Positions 39,423 through 45,595 of a stretch of 64,000 bases of DNA are shown here, piece after piece; within the stretch, counting starts at the first letter, position 1, and each line of letters opens with the position of its first letter. Both the position numbers and the translations under genes were made by a program. Source of the stretch: Stieleria tagensis (lineage in GTDB: Bacteria; Planctomycetota; Planctomycetia; Pirellulales; Pirellulaceae). The notes below the pieces were generated by a model that did not search any database, had not been told where the DNA came from, and was given only the letters and a program-made list of their open reading frames with translations. Location of the stretch: contig NZ_JAMYFE010000033.1 of the NCBI RefSeq assembly GCF_024129865.1, forward strand, positions 62,001-126,000. Direction: 5' to 3'.

Positions 39423-39427
39423 TTCGG

Positions 39428-39883
39428 CTATTTGGCGTTGAGTAGTTTGGACACTTCCGACTGAAGCGATTCTCGCTCCTCGGCTGCAGCGAGTTGATAG
39501 CCTTCCTTTGCCGATAGCCGCGTCCTTCTCAGGCACTCACGGAAATCATCGATGTTTTCGATCGGTGTTGAACCGTAGTCACTTTCGATGGAAGTAGCTG
39601 TCACTTCGACGCTTTCGGCCACGTAGTGGTATTCGCGGTGTAGTTTTCTGAAGGTGCGGTCGTGCTCCTCGCAGTAACTGTTCGGGTCTTTCGACACCGA
39701 ATCGCGGAAAGCTTGGTCGGCGCGGTCTAGCGTCCCGAACAGCTCTACCATGTCACCAAGAAGGTCTTCAAACTTGAACACGACCCTCGCGTACTCGTGG
39801 CCTAGCTTCCAAGTTTCTTCTTGGCTTTCACAAGCTTGGATTTTGTCTCGAATCGGGTTTGTAAACCGTTCCAGGCCGTTCAT
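39428..39883 (-). CDS. Unknown protein upstream of MazF-like toxin
   Basis: 151 residues, ATG at 39883. It is predicted almost entirely helical and acidic, with Glu/Asp/Arg-rich heptads (EDLLGDMVELFGTLDRAD; ESLQSEVSKLLNAK). No ribbon-helix-helix, AbrB or HTH DNA-binding signature of known MazE-type antitoxins is visible. Five bases separate its stop from the toxin GTG. By position it may neutralise the toxin, but at 151 residues it is longer than usual. Function is inferred only from context. Confidence 0.65.
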   Translation of the reverse strand: MNGLERFTNPIRDKIQACESQEETWKLGHEYARVVFKFEDLLGDMVELFGTLDRADQAFRDSVSKDPNSYCEEHDRTFRKLHREYHYVAESVEVTATSIESDYGSTPIENIDDFRECLRRTRLSAKEGYQLAAAEERESLQSEVSKLLNAK

Positions 39884-40245
39884 CTGTTTTGCGCAATGAG
39901 AGGGTCGTTGGAATAACCGCTACTGGAGTGGCTCTCACTAGACTATCTCGGCACAATCTGCCAGTCAATTTATCATTTGGCAGCGAGGGACTCGTGCGCA
40001 GCCGAACGGCATCAAAGCGCGGACTCGCTGAAAACAACCCGATTAAAGGTTCTCCCGCGTATCCATTTCCATTTCTTGCCGAGATTTGGACAAGGGTTGT
40101 CGATGTGTTGGACTGCCTCAGGCACAGGTCCTGGGTAGCTCAGCAGCTTGCTTGGAAAAACTGGAATCTGGATTCTGGTTCGGTCGTTCCGTCCAAATGT
40201 ATTGGATATTCAACCCCGTCTCGTGCGGACCAAGGTCGAAGTCGA
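39884..40245. other. Region between toxin module and left att site
   Basis: About 360 bases with no supported gene; the long plus-strand frame here has no domain, start signal or codon pattern. It presumably carries the promoter of the leftward toxin module at its left end. Confidence 0.4.
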
Positions 40246-40296
40246 GCACCGCGATCCGACCGGCAATTGACGCAGCAAGCGCAAGGGGTGAGTGAC
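40246..40296. repeat. tRNA-His 3'-flank repeat, second copy
   Basis: Matches 38954-39004 with one mismatch and then continues into the 45-bp att repeat. It should represent the original chromosomal sequence downstream of tRNA-His. Confidence 0.85.
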
Positions 40297-40328
40297 GGGG
40301 TTCGAACCCGCGACATCCGGAACCACAA
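40284..40328. repeat. Left attachment site (partial tRNA-His)
   Basis: 45 bases identical to 50403-50447. On the minus strand this is tRNA-His from the anticodon loop (TTGTGGTTCC) through the T arm (GGGTTCGAACCC) to the 3' end. The sequence diverges inside the anticodon stem, so it is a tRNA fragment, not a gene. Crossing-over between the two repeats would excise about 10.1 kb. Confidence 0.92.
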
Positions 40329-40542
40329 AGCGACCTGGAGACCAGCGAAAAACACACTTTTCTTTATAGTGAAAACCGTGGTTATAGCGTCCTTAGCGTC
40401 GAGTCGAAACCACTCACTTTGACTCTCTTTTTTACGGGGTTTCAGGCAGATCGGCCGGAGTTATCTGGTAGTGTCCCAAAAACCCGATTGCTTTTCATGG
40501 GGTGCTTTAGCGACTTCTCGGGCTGCACGTGCGTTTGGGATT

Positions 40543-40560
40543 TGTGCGCCATGGCGCACA
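40543..40560. repeat. 18-bp perfect palindrome
   Basis: TGTGCGCCATGGCGCACA, the same core as the palindrome at 45261-45284. It sits in the KorB/ParB-like fragment where the peptide reads SENVRHGAQI. Confidence 0.9.
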
Positions 40561-40774
40561 TTCTCAGACACCTCGGCAGCATCAACACCGTCTTTCAAAA
40601 TGCCTTTCTGCTTTCGCTTATCGGGGACCGCTTTGACGAACTTTGCCGCAAGGTCCGCTGATACTTCGTCGCGATCCATTGCTTCGCCTAATTGGTCACA
40701 GCCATTCTTTATCGCTGACTTGGCGTTCTTGACTGACTTTGGACTGACGTTTAGCAAACCAGCCGCTGACTCAG

Positions 40775-40804
40775 AAGTAGGTGGGCAGTTCTGCCCACCT
40801 ACTT
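40775..40804. repeat. Hairpin with 14-bp arms
   Basis: AAGTAGGTGGGCAG, two bases, then the exact complement. It lies between the two HTH-like repeats of the KorB/ParB-like fragment. Confidence 0.9.
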
Positions 40805-40893
40805 TTCGACCATTGCCGACTTCGCCATTTTGAAGTGTTGCGGCCTTGGCGCGTTTCACATTGCGGGGCTTGACGTTCAGTTGGTCTGCGGCT

Positions 40894-41555
40894 TCATTGA
40901 TAAAAGTGCCATTTGGCCCTTTTTCCTCGCTTGGCCTCCCCCGCCCCATGTTCGCGATCTTGGCCGCGATTGACCTCCCCGCCAACTCTGTAGCCTTCGC
41001 CTGGATTCGATTCCAGCAACCTCGCCTTGATTGCTTCCCTGAACAAAGTCCGGATCCGCTTGCAGTGCTTGTTGGCTGTCGCCTCCGCCAGTCGGTCCGG
41101 ATGGATCATCCAGCGGTGCCACGATTCAAACCATGCCGGCGTGATGGCCTTCAACGGTTTGTCTTCGCCCAAGCGGATGGAGAACCAATTCACCGATTGC
41201 GAATAGTTGTTTTTTGTGATCGGTGACCAGTCGGCGCGCTCGTCGATGTATTGCCGGAAGAATGCAACCGCCAAATCGGATTGCGAGCTGGCCGGATCTT
41301 TCGATTCGACCAACTTCCACTTCACAATCGCGGCATGAATCCGCCCCTCCAACTCAGCCGCCCACGTCGCCGCTGACGCGTCCGGCTTGACATTGGCCTC
41401 ACAGCCCTAACCAACTCCTCGACGTGCAGACAGACGGTTGTAGCCGCCCTCTTGCTCATGTCACCAAGCCAGAGTGATTTCTGTTTTCGATTCAGGTAGA
41501 ACCGCAAGCGCCATCCAGTGCGGCCTCGATCGGTTTCTTTTTTCAGTGATGCCAA
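40894..41555 (-). pseudogene. Decayed tyrosine recombinase (second integrase)
   Basis: The N-terminal arm-binding part (41555 TTG onward: GWRLRFYLNRKQKSLWLGDM, then MSKRAATTVCLHVEELVRA) and the SAM-like core-binding part (41352 downward: WKLVESKDPAS, DLAVAFFRQYIDERADWSP, ANKHCKRIRTLFREAIKARLL) are in different frames. Reading one frame over near 41400 gives EANVKPDASAATWAAELEGR, which joins them, so a single-base indel broke the gene. The catalytic domain with its Arg-His-Arg-Tyr residues is missing; the sequence runs into the KorB/ParB-like fragment. It is a remnant of an earlier or tandem insertion. Confidence 0.75.
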
Positions 41556-41557
41556 GG

Positions 41558-41806
41558 TTAGTTTCCAGAGGTCGCCTGAATTGATTTGGTCAGTTCCAGT
41601 AGTTCGCTGTCGTTGGCCGTCAGGAATGAACGCAAGGTTTGATCACGATCTGAGATTGGGACGTTGAAAAGTTGCCAGTCGCCGGCTTTGGTTTTCCGAA
41701 GGACGAAGACCGTCGTTTCGGTGTCGTCGTAGCCAGCGAGCACCTTCCGTTTCGGGTCCAGTTCGACCAGCTTCAATCGGGCAATTGGCTGGGGTTCAAA
41801 AGTCAT
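41558..41806 (-). CDS. Small protein of unknown function
   Basis: 82 residues with ATG at 41806. It begins with a beta-like pattern (ARLKLVELDPKRKVLAGY, TTVFVLRKTKAGDWQLF) and ends with a Ser/Thr-rich helix. No family is recognised. It sits 2 bp upstream of the broken integrase and downstream of the iteron region. Upstream bases GGGGGTCCCC could serve as a weak ribosome site. The order small protein then integrase suggests an original operon. Confidence 0.6.
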   Translation of the reverse strand: MTFEPQPIARLKLVELDPKRKVLAGYDDTETTVFVLRKTKAGDWQLFNVPISDRDQTLRSFLTANDSELLELTKSIQATSGN

Positions 41807-41905
41807 TTTCGGGGACCCCCTTTTTCTTAGAGTGTTTTTGGCTCACGAAGTGCAAGCCAAAATGCACTCGTATATTTCTGTACTTTCTGTACGGGGTGAC
41901 ATGGG

Positions 41906-42044
41906 TGTCACCATTAGATGTCGTGGATGTCACCATTAGATGTCGTGGATGTCACCATTAAATCAGGGGGTTGGTCATGCGTTAATGGTGACATGGGCGT
42001 CACCATTAGATGGTTCTTTAATGGTGACATGGGTGTCACCATTA
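41906..42044. repeat. Iteron array, candidate replication origin
   Basis: Five direct copies of TGTCACCATTA (one with CGTC) start at 41906, 41928, 41950, 41998 and 42034; the first three are exactly 22 bp apart. Two inverted copies TAATGGTGACA are at 41983-41993 and 42019-42029, each forming a hairpin with the following direct copy. The array overlaps the 3' end of the HTH protein gene, close to the helicase gene, as in iteron-type origins. Confidence 0.75.
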
Positions 42045-42352
42045 GCGGTCTGTCCAGTGATCCGATATGACCTCGGAATTGGACCGTTGTGCTCGGCCTC
42101 TAAACGGACAACTCCGGCCGTCTCGAGGTCGTTGATAATTCGCTTCACATGCCGCTCGCTGAGTCGCGCAGACTTGGCAATCCGCTTCGTCGACGCGCGA
42201 AAGAATCCAGCTTGTCGGCCATGCCGAAAACAGATCAGCAGAACCGCCAGGTGGCTCGCAGATGGAAGCGTTGGGGCGATGTCATCAATAATCCGATTCA
42301 ATTGCTCAAACCGCTTTTGTGACTTCCGTTTCGTGGCTTCTCCTTTCATCAA
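41975..42352 (-). CDS. Winged-helix protein, candidate replication initiator or regulator
   Basis: 125 residues. A helical first half leads to a winged-helix motif (RIAKSARLSERHVKRIINDLETAGVV, about 55-80), like the Rep- or GntR-type HTH used for phage and plasmid replication genes. The C-terminal repeats NGDTHVTIKE and NGDAHVTINA are simply the translated iterons. Its start overlaps the DnaB-type helicase stop by ATGA, so the two are coupled. Binding of this protein to the iterons in its own 3' end is a testable inference. Confidence 0.7.
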   Translation of the reverse strand: MMKGEATKRKSQKRFEQLNRIIDDIAPTLPSASHLAVLLICFRHGRQAGFFRASTKRIAKSARLSERHVKRIINDLETAGVVRLEAEHNGPIPRSYRITGQTANGDTHVTIKEPSNGDAHVTINA

Positions 42353-43482
42353 AAAACAGATTCCTCAAACGGGTTAGCACTCTCTGACGCTGCGTTCCAG
42401 GAATCAAACTCACCGGAAAATTGGTTGATAGTGGCCGGTGATCTGAACGTCATCTTCGGTCCATCAAAGACCAGATCGATACTTCTCAGACCACCGTTTC
42501 GGTTCTTCAACGCTCGCAACTTCATCGGCCGGACAGACGGTTTCGATTCGTCGTCGGCATACTCGCCCACTTCGTCCAGCATGTAGGCCGATGTCCCGCT
42601 GTACTCTATCGACGAAGTGTCTCGGAAGCTCCCCAGATCGCCCTTGGCGTAGCTTGTGCGGTTGACGGCCGAAACTGCGATTACCGCCCATCCCGCCTCA
42701 CAGAATCGACGTGCGGTCGTCATCGTCTGCATTCCGCGATCTTGGGCATTGGCATCGCCCGCGCCGAACAACTGAACGTAGTCCATCAGTAGCAATCCCG
42801 GCTTCTGCCGCAACGTCAAAAGCTCTTCAAGATCGCCCAACCCACATCGGTCTGATTTTACAAACCCAACATTCTGCAGCACATCGCGAAAACCTGACTT
42901 CTTTGTCAGGTCGCGACGCTGTTTTTCGGTGAGCGTGTTGAACCGGATCGCATCAAACCCAACATCCAGCAGCATCGCCAACCGCCGCTTGATGAGAGTA
43001 GCTGCTGTGACTTCCAGTGACGCGACCACGGCTTTCAGACCATGTTCATTGGTCACCACGTCATAAAGTGTCTGCATCGCCAGGGCGGTCTTACCACGAC
43101 CAGGTGGCGCGCCGATCACGGTCATCAGTCCAGGGCCAATTTCAAACTTCGGCAATGCCTCGCCACAATTGAAAAGGCGGTCGGACTTGCCGGCAAAAAG
43201 GTCACGGACAACCGAGTCGAACACGTCAGCGCCACTGTCAAGCAAATGACTGCACGTCCCATCATCCAAGAGTCCGTCACGATACGCGTGCCACTCGGAA
43301 AGAATCTCTGGGCCACTGATCGGAAACTCAGCAAGACGATCAAGTGTTGACTGAATCTCCGCGTTGGTTGTGAACAACCGTTCGGTGAAGCACTGAACAC
43401 CATGGCCGATCGCCAGCGCCTTATCGAACGTCCGGAAATAGAATTCCCTTGTCGCTTGGCGCGGGTCTTCTTGCGCAATCAT
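42349..43482 (-). CDS. DnaB-like replicative helicase
   Basis: 377 residues. The RecA-like domain has Walker A GAPPGRGKT (124-132) and Walker B LLLMDYVQLFGAGD, the DnaB C-terminal hallmark, followed by VIAVSAVNRTSY. The N-terminal 110 residues are a shortened version of the DnaB N-terminal domain. It is much smaller than the chromosomal helicase (about 450-500 residues), as in phage and plasmid versions. It overlaps genes on both sides by ATGA, making one replication module with the winged-helix protein and the small upstream protein. Confidence 0.9.
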   Translation of the reverse strand: MIAQEDPRQATREFYFRTFDKALAIGHGVQCFTERLFTTNAEIQSTLDRLAEFPISGPEILSEWHAYRDGLLDDGTCSHLLDSGADVFDSVVRDLFAGKSDRLFNCGEALPKFEIGPGLMTVIGAPPGRGKTALAMQTLYDVVTNEHGLKAVVASLEVTAATLIKRRLAMLLDVGFDAIRFNTLTEKQRRDLTKKSGFRDVLQNVGFVKSDRCGLGDLEELLTLRQKPGLLLMDYVQLFGAGDANAQDRGMQTMTTARRFCEAGWAVIAVSAVNRTSYAKGDLGSFRDTSSIEYSGTSAYMLDEVGEYADDESKPSVRPMKLRALKNRNGGLRSIDLVFDGPKMTFRSPATINQFSGEFDSWNAASESANPFEESVF

Positions 43483-43679
43483 TGGTTGCCACCCCTTCGA
43501 CCAAAAACCAATTCACGCGCATCATGCCAGTACGGTTCTGATGACGGTTCACCGTACTGGTCCGCGATTTGGCGGGCAAGCACCATCGTGGCGAGTTGTT
43601 CTAAGAGCGTCCCCGGTTGATTCGGTGACGGGTTTACGGTTTTTCGGATTGCCGGTTCCGAGATGTATGCTATACTCAT
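43479..43679 (-). CDS. Small protein upstream of DnaB-like helicase
   Basis: 66 residues from ATG at 43679 (MSIAYISEPAIRKTVNPS). The middle is helical (LEQLATMVLARQIADQY), the end basic (ELVFGRRGGNQ). It overlaps the helicase start by ATGA. Position suggests a helicase-loading or regulatory partner, but no family is recognised. Confidence 0.6.
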   Translation of the reverse strand: MSIAYISEPAIRKTVNPSPNQPGTLLEQLATMVLARQIADQYGEPSSEPYWHDARELVFGRRGGNQ

Positions 43680-43725
43680 TGCACTCTTTGCTAGTTTGGT
43701 GCCGCCTTCGAAAAACAGCACCGGA

Positions 43726-43769
43726 CAAAAAAACTTGAACCCCGTGGCTACCCACCACGGGGTTCTTTT
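43726..43769. terminator. Bidirectional intrinsic terminator
   Basis: An 11-bp perfect stem GAACCCCGTGG/CCACGGGGTTC with a 7-base loop has TTTT on the plus side and seven T on the minus side. It lies just past the HTH gene ending at 43779 and before the helicase operon, so it separates two leftward transcription units. Confidence 0.85.
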
Positions 43770-43778
43770 CGTTGGTGG

Positions 43779-43982
43779 TTACCGGCTGAACGCGACCTTG
43801 TAGGATCTCGTTTCTAGATACTCGACGAATTCAGCCAACTGCTGTTCGCCGTAGACAAACCGGGTCCCGATCTTTGGGGGCGGTGTGATCCAGTTCGTTC
43901 GCTGGGCGACCATTAACTGCGCGCGATTGATCTCGACGCCAACAGCCGCACTTGCGGCCGCCAAAAACTGTGCTCGACTCAT
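43779..43982 (-). CDS. Small HTH/excisionase-like protein
   Basis: 67 residues from ATG at 43982, preceded by CAGGGATCTC. The start MSRAQFLAAASAAVGVE and AQRTNWITPPPKIGTRFVYGEQQL fit a MerR/excisionase-like winged helix in which a variable residue follows the recognition helix. It has its own terminator downstream and shares the operator-like GTTGTCCGCGCAT with the DUF1580 gene upstream region, so it may be a regulator of the element. Family assignment is tentative. Confidence 0.6.
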   Translation of the reverse strand: MSRAQFLAAASAAVGVEINRAQLMVAQRTNWITPPPKIGTRFVYGEQQLAEFVEYLETRSYKVAFSR

Positions 43983-44026
43983 GAGATCCCTGCTGGTTTG
44001 AGTGATTTCAAAAAACATACAAAGGT

Positions 44027-44039
44027 ATGCGCGGACAAC
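44027..44039 (-). promoter_or_regulatory. Candidate shared operator GTTGTCCGCGCAT, copy 1
   Basis: The same 13 bases occur at 48964-48976, upstream of the DUF1580 gene. Here they are 45 bases upstream of the HTH gene start. Confidence 0.55.
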
Positions 44040-44176
44040 TTTCGATATTTGTCGACAACCTATCGACCCTCGCGCCCTCAAGTGATGTCAATCACCCGCC
44101 TGCCCGATTTGCGAAGTGCGCACAGACCCTCTGTGGCCCCTAGTGGCCCGTATATAAAAAGTGCGGATTCTTTCTG

Positions 44177-44461
44177 CTATTCAGCCCGATAAACCCGCTC
44201 AACGCCGACATTCAGTTCTCCGTCGCATTCGCGCTGCTGGGCGCGAACCACTCGAATGACCTTCGCCATCAGAGCCCGATCGCTGGGCGTGTCGTTGAAT
44301 GGCCGACTGATCCGGCGATGGATGTTGCCGTTTGGCTCCACCAGGACGACCCAGCAGCACGTGAGTAACTGAGCGAGCATCGCGTCGAACGGATCACTGC
44401 CATCGCGTGAGTGGGCGACAGCGGGGCTCTGAGGCATCGGGGAAAAAGTGGCGGTGCTCAC
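44177..44461 (-). CDS. Small protein of unknown function
   Basis: 94 residues from GTG at 44461, chosen because AAGGA lies ten bases upstream; an ATG at 44524 would put the start in a palindrome. The centre (DAMLAQLLTCCWVVLVEPNG) is hydrophobic with two adjacent cysteines, and the C-terminus is charged (VVRAQQRECDGELNVGVERV). No family is recognised. It is not overlapped by neighbours. Confidence 0.5.
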   Translation of the reverse strand: MSTATFSPMPQSPAVAHSRDGSDPFDAMLAQLLTCCWVVLVEPNGNIHRRISRPFNDTPSDRALMAKVIRVVRAQQRECDGELNVGVERVYRAE

Positions 44462-44489
44462 TGTGGAACATTCCTTGCGGTGGCCAATT

Positions 44490-44553
44490 ATCGGATATCC
44501 GATGTTTAAATCTTGGAATTCCAATGTTTAAAAACCGGGATTCTGGTTTTTAA
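44490..44553. repeat. Cluster of short palindromes in AT-rich DNA
   Basis: ATCGGATATCCGAT at 44490-44503, TTGGAATTCCAA at 44513-44524, and a hairpin with arms TTAAAAACC/GGTTTTTAA (44528-44553). ATGTTTAAA is directly repeated at 44502 and 44524, 22 bp apart. Likely a regulatory or origin-like region upstream of the small gene 44177-44461. Confidence 0.6.
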
Positions 44554-44565
44554 CCATCCGCGCAC

Positions 44566-44681
44566 GACAACGGCGTTTGACCTGGTTCAAACTGGGGAGT
44601 TACGCCCAGTCGGGTCCGTCGCTAGCCGGCCTCTGCCGGATCACAGCTTGGGATTGCTCCCCCAAATCAAACGCCGTTGTC
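44566..44681. ncRNA. Candidate structured RNA or large hairpin
   Basis: Arms GACAACGGCGTTTGA (44566-44580) and its perfect complement (44667-44681) enclose 86 bases. Inside, TGGGGAG pairs with CTCCCCCA, and CCGGC-CTCT-GCCGG forms a further hairpin. The nested pairing resembles a folded RNA. The right arm is also the end of the 44667 gene, so it could simply be a terminator. I could not match it to a known RNA family. Confidence 0.4.
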
Positions 44682-45089
44682 ATTTCTCAATTTCTGTAGA
44701 AAGGTAACTCTCTTGCCTTGTCGCCATCGGCATTTACAAGCCGGGGCCAAGTCGATTCGGTTTGAAGTCCAAATCAACGGCGGGCCCAGTTTGGTTGATC
44801 CGGTGGGATTTGTCAATTCCAGTGACGTAGCCCCCGAATCGACCTCAACGAGTAGATCAGGCGCGTGCTCAACCACGTCTCGGTAGGCGTCCATTGTGGA
44901 ACCAGAAACGCCGACCTTATGACCAATGACATCACGTGTCGTTTCGGTCTGAACACTTATGGTACTAGTACCATAAGTGTTTTTCTTTCCAGGGGCTGTA
45001 CCGCCGTGATCCCTCTGCCTCGACTTCGCCTCTGCCTCCACAGCCCCACGCCACGCGTGCCCGAACTTCGCCTTATCTGCCGTCGTCAA
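44667..45089 (-). CDS. KorB/ParB-like DNA-binding protein, N-terminally incomplete
   Basis: 140 residues from TTG at 45089. The stretch LTTADKAKFGHAWRGAVEAEAKSRQRDHGG, then DTRDVIGHK-like TTRDVIGHKVGVSGSTMDAYRDVVEHAPDLL, matches the family of phage and plasmid proteins with a helical domain followed by an HTH (VGVSGSTMDA). Between these parts the sequence GTAPGKKNTYGTSTISVQTE is the variable loop; it is encoded by a 30-bp perfect palindrome (44952-44981). The usual N-terminal ParB nuclease-like domain is absent, so the gene is probably a remnant. Confidence 0.5.
   Translation of the reverse strand: MTTADKAKFGHAWRGAVEAEAKSRQRDHGGTAPGKKNTYGTSTISVQTETTRDVIGHKVGVSGSTMDAYRDVVEHAPDLLVEVDSGATSLELTNPTGSTKLGPPLIWTSNRIDLAPACKCRWRQGKRVTFLQKLRNDNGV
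44952..44981. repeat. 30-bp perfect palindrome
   Basis: AACACTTATGGTACT followed directly by its reverse complement. It lies in frame in the variable loop of the KorB/ParB-like gene. Confidence 0.95.
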
Positions 45090-45544
45090 ATGCCGCTTGG
45101 CAACGTTCGTTTCGCTCGTTGGCGATCTCGGTGGCACGGTTGACGACCTCGGCTTGCTTTTCCGAGGGTGCTTTGGCGACTTCAAAGGCCTGGGTTCCAG
45201 TCTGTATTTGTGCAATATCTTGCACATTTTCAGATACCTCGGCCGCATCAATCAAGTGGGAAATGTGCGCCATGGCGCACATTTTCAGCCTGTCCTGGGT
45301 TTGCAATTTGTGCAGCATGCTGCACATTCTTAATTTGTCCAAGACCTTGGACGTTTTCAAACACCCCTGCCGTGATCGGATTTTGTCTCCAATTGGAGAC
45401 ATTTCCACCCAACGCCAAGATGTGAGAATTCTCACACCTTGGCGATTCACTATGAGATTCCTCACATTGAATTTTCAATGTCAGATTTATGACATTGAAT
45501 TTAAAATGTCCGACATGTCGGACATTACCCCGGCCGGATTCCAC
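45073..45544 (-). pseudogene. KorB/ParB-like gene remnant carrying a palindrome array
   Basis: Two frames carry meaningful peptide. The first (45544 downward) reads repeated blocks such as GNVRHVGHF, GNVSNWRQNPI, ENVQGLGQI, KNVQHAAQI, ENVRHGAHF and stops at 45248. The second, one frame over, reads IDAAEVSENVQDIAQI...VAKAPSEKQ, closely similar to the end of the 40461-40985 fragment (VDAAEVSENVRHGAQI...VAKAPHEKQ). The change of frame near 45250 marks it as broken. Each block coincides with one palindrome on the DNA. Confidence 0.55.
45209..45526. repeat. Array of non-identical short palindromes
   Basis: Perfect: 45261-45284 (24 bp), 45309-45326 (18), 45384-45401 (18), 45421-45436 (16), 45505-45526 (22). 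Near-perfect, arms of 7-10 bp around 2-6 unpaired bases: 45209-45226, 45337-45352, 45464-45481, 45474-45499. A weaker one is at 45451-45466. The arms differ in sequence from unit to unit, while several flanks (AATTTGTGC, ACATTTTCA) recur. In the minus frame they encode the NVxxxxxQI-like blocks. Confidence 0.9.
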
Positions 45545-45595
45545 AAATGTGATTCCCCATATGTGGCGGTGGATTTCCGCCCTTGCCCGGCCGGG

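Larger units (their letters stand above)
40461..40985 (-). pseudogene. KorB/ParB-like DNA-binding protein fragment with palindromes
   Basis: 174 residues in the longest frame. Two similar HTH-like repeats, AADQLNVKPRNVKRAKAA and AAGLLNVSPKSVKNAKSA, match the repeats seen in phage/plasmid KorB/ParB-like proteins, and a tail of the type VAKAPHEKQ follows. The N-terminal nuclease-like part is absent. The frame continues upstream into the broken integrase, so this is a truncated, fused piece. Two inverted repeats interrupt it in frame: TGTGCGCCATGGCGCACA at 40543-40560, and a 14-bp-arm hairpin at 40775-40804 separating the two HTH repeats. Whether any protein is made is unclear. Confidence 0.55.

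Noticed and set aside
40284-40328. Second functional tRNA-His
   Set aside because: Sequence leaves the tRNA in the anticodon stem; the D arm and 5' acceptor are missing.
39889-40422. 177-residue plus-strand gene across the left att site
   Set aside because: It reads through the tRNA-His fragment and opposite to every element gene, without domain or start signals.
44566-44681. Twister-type ribozyme
   Set aside because: Only a few bases (TCCCAAGC) recall the motif; the required helices and conserved positions cannot be placed.
45209-45526. CRISPR array
   Set aside because: The repeated units are palindromes of different sequence with irregular spacing; there are no identical repeats with unique spacers and no cas genes.
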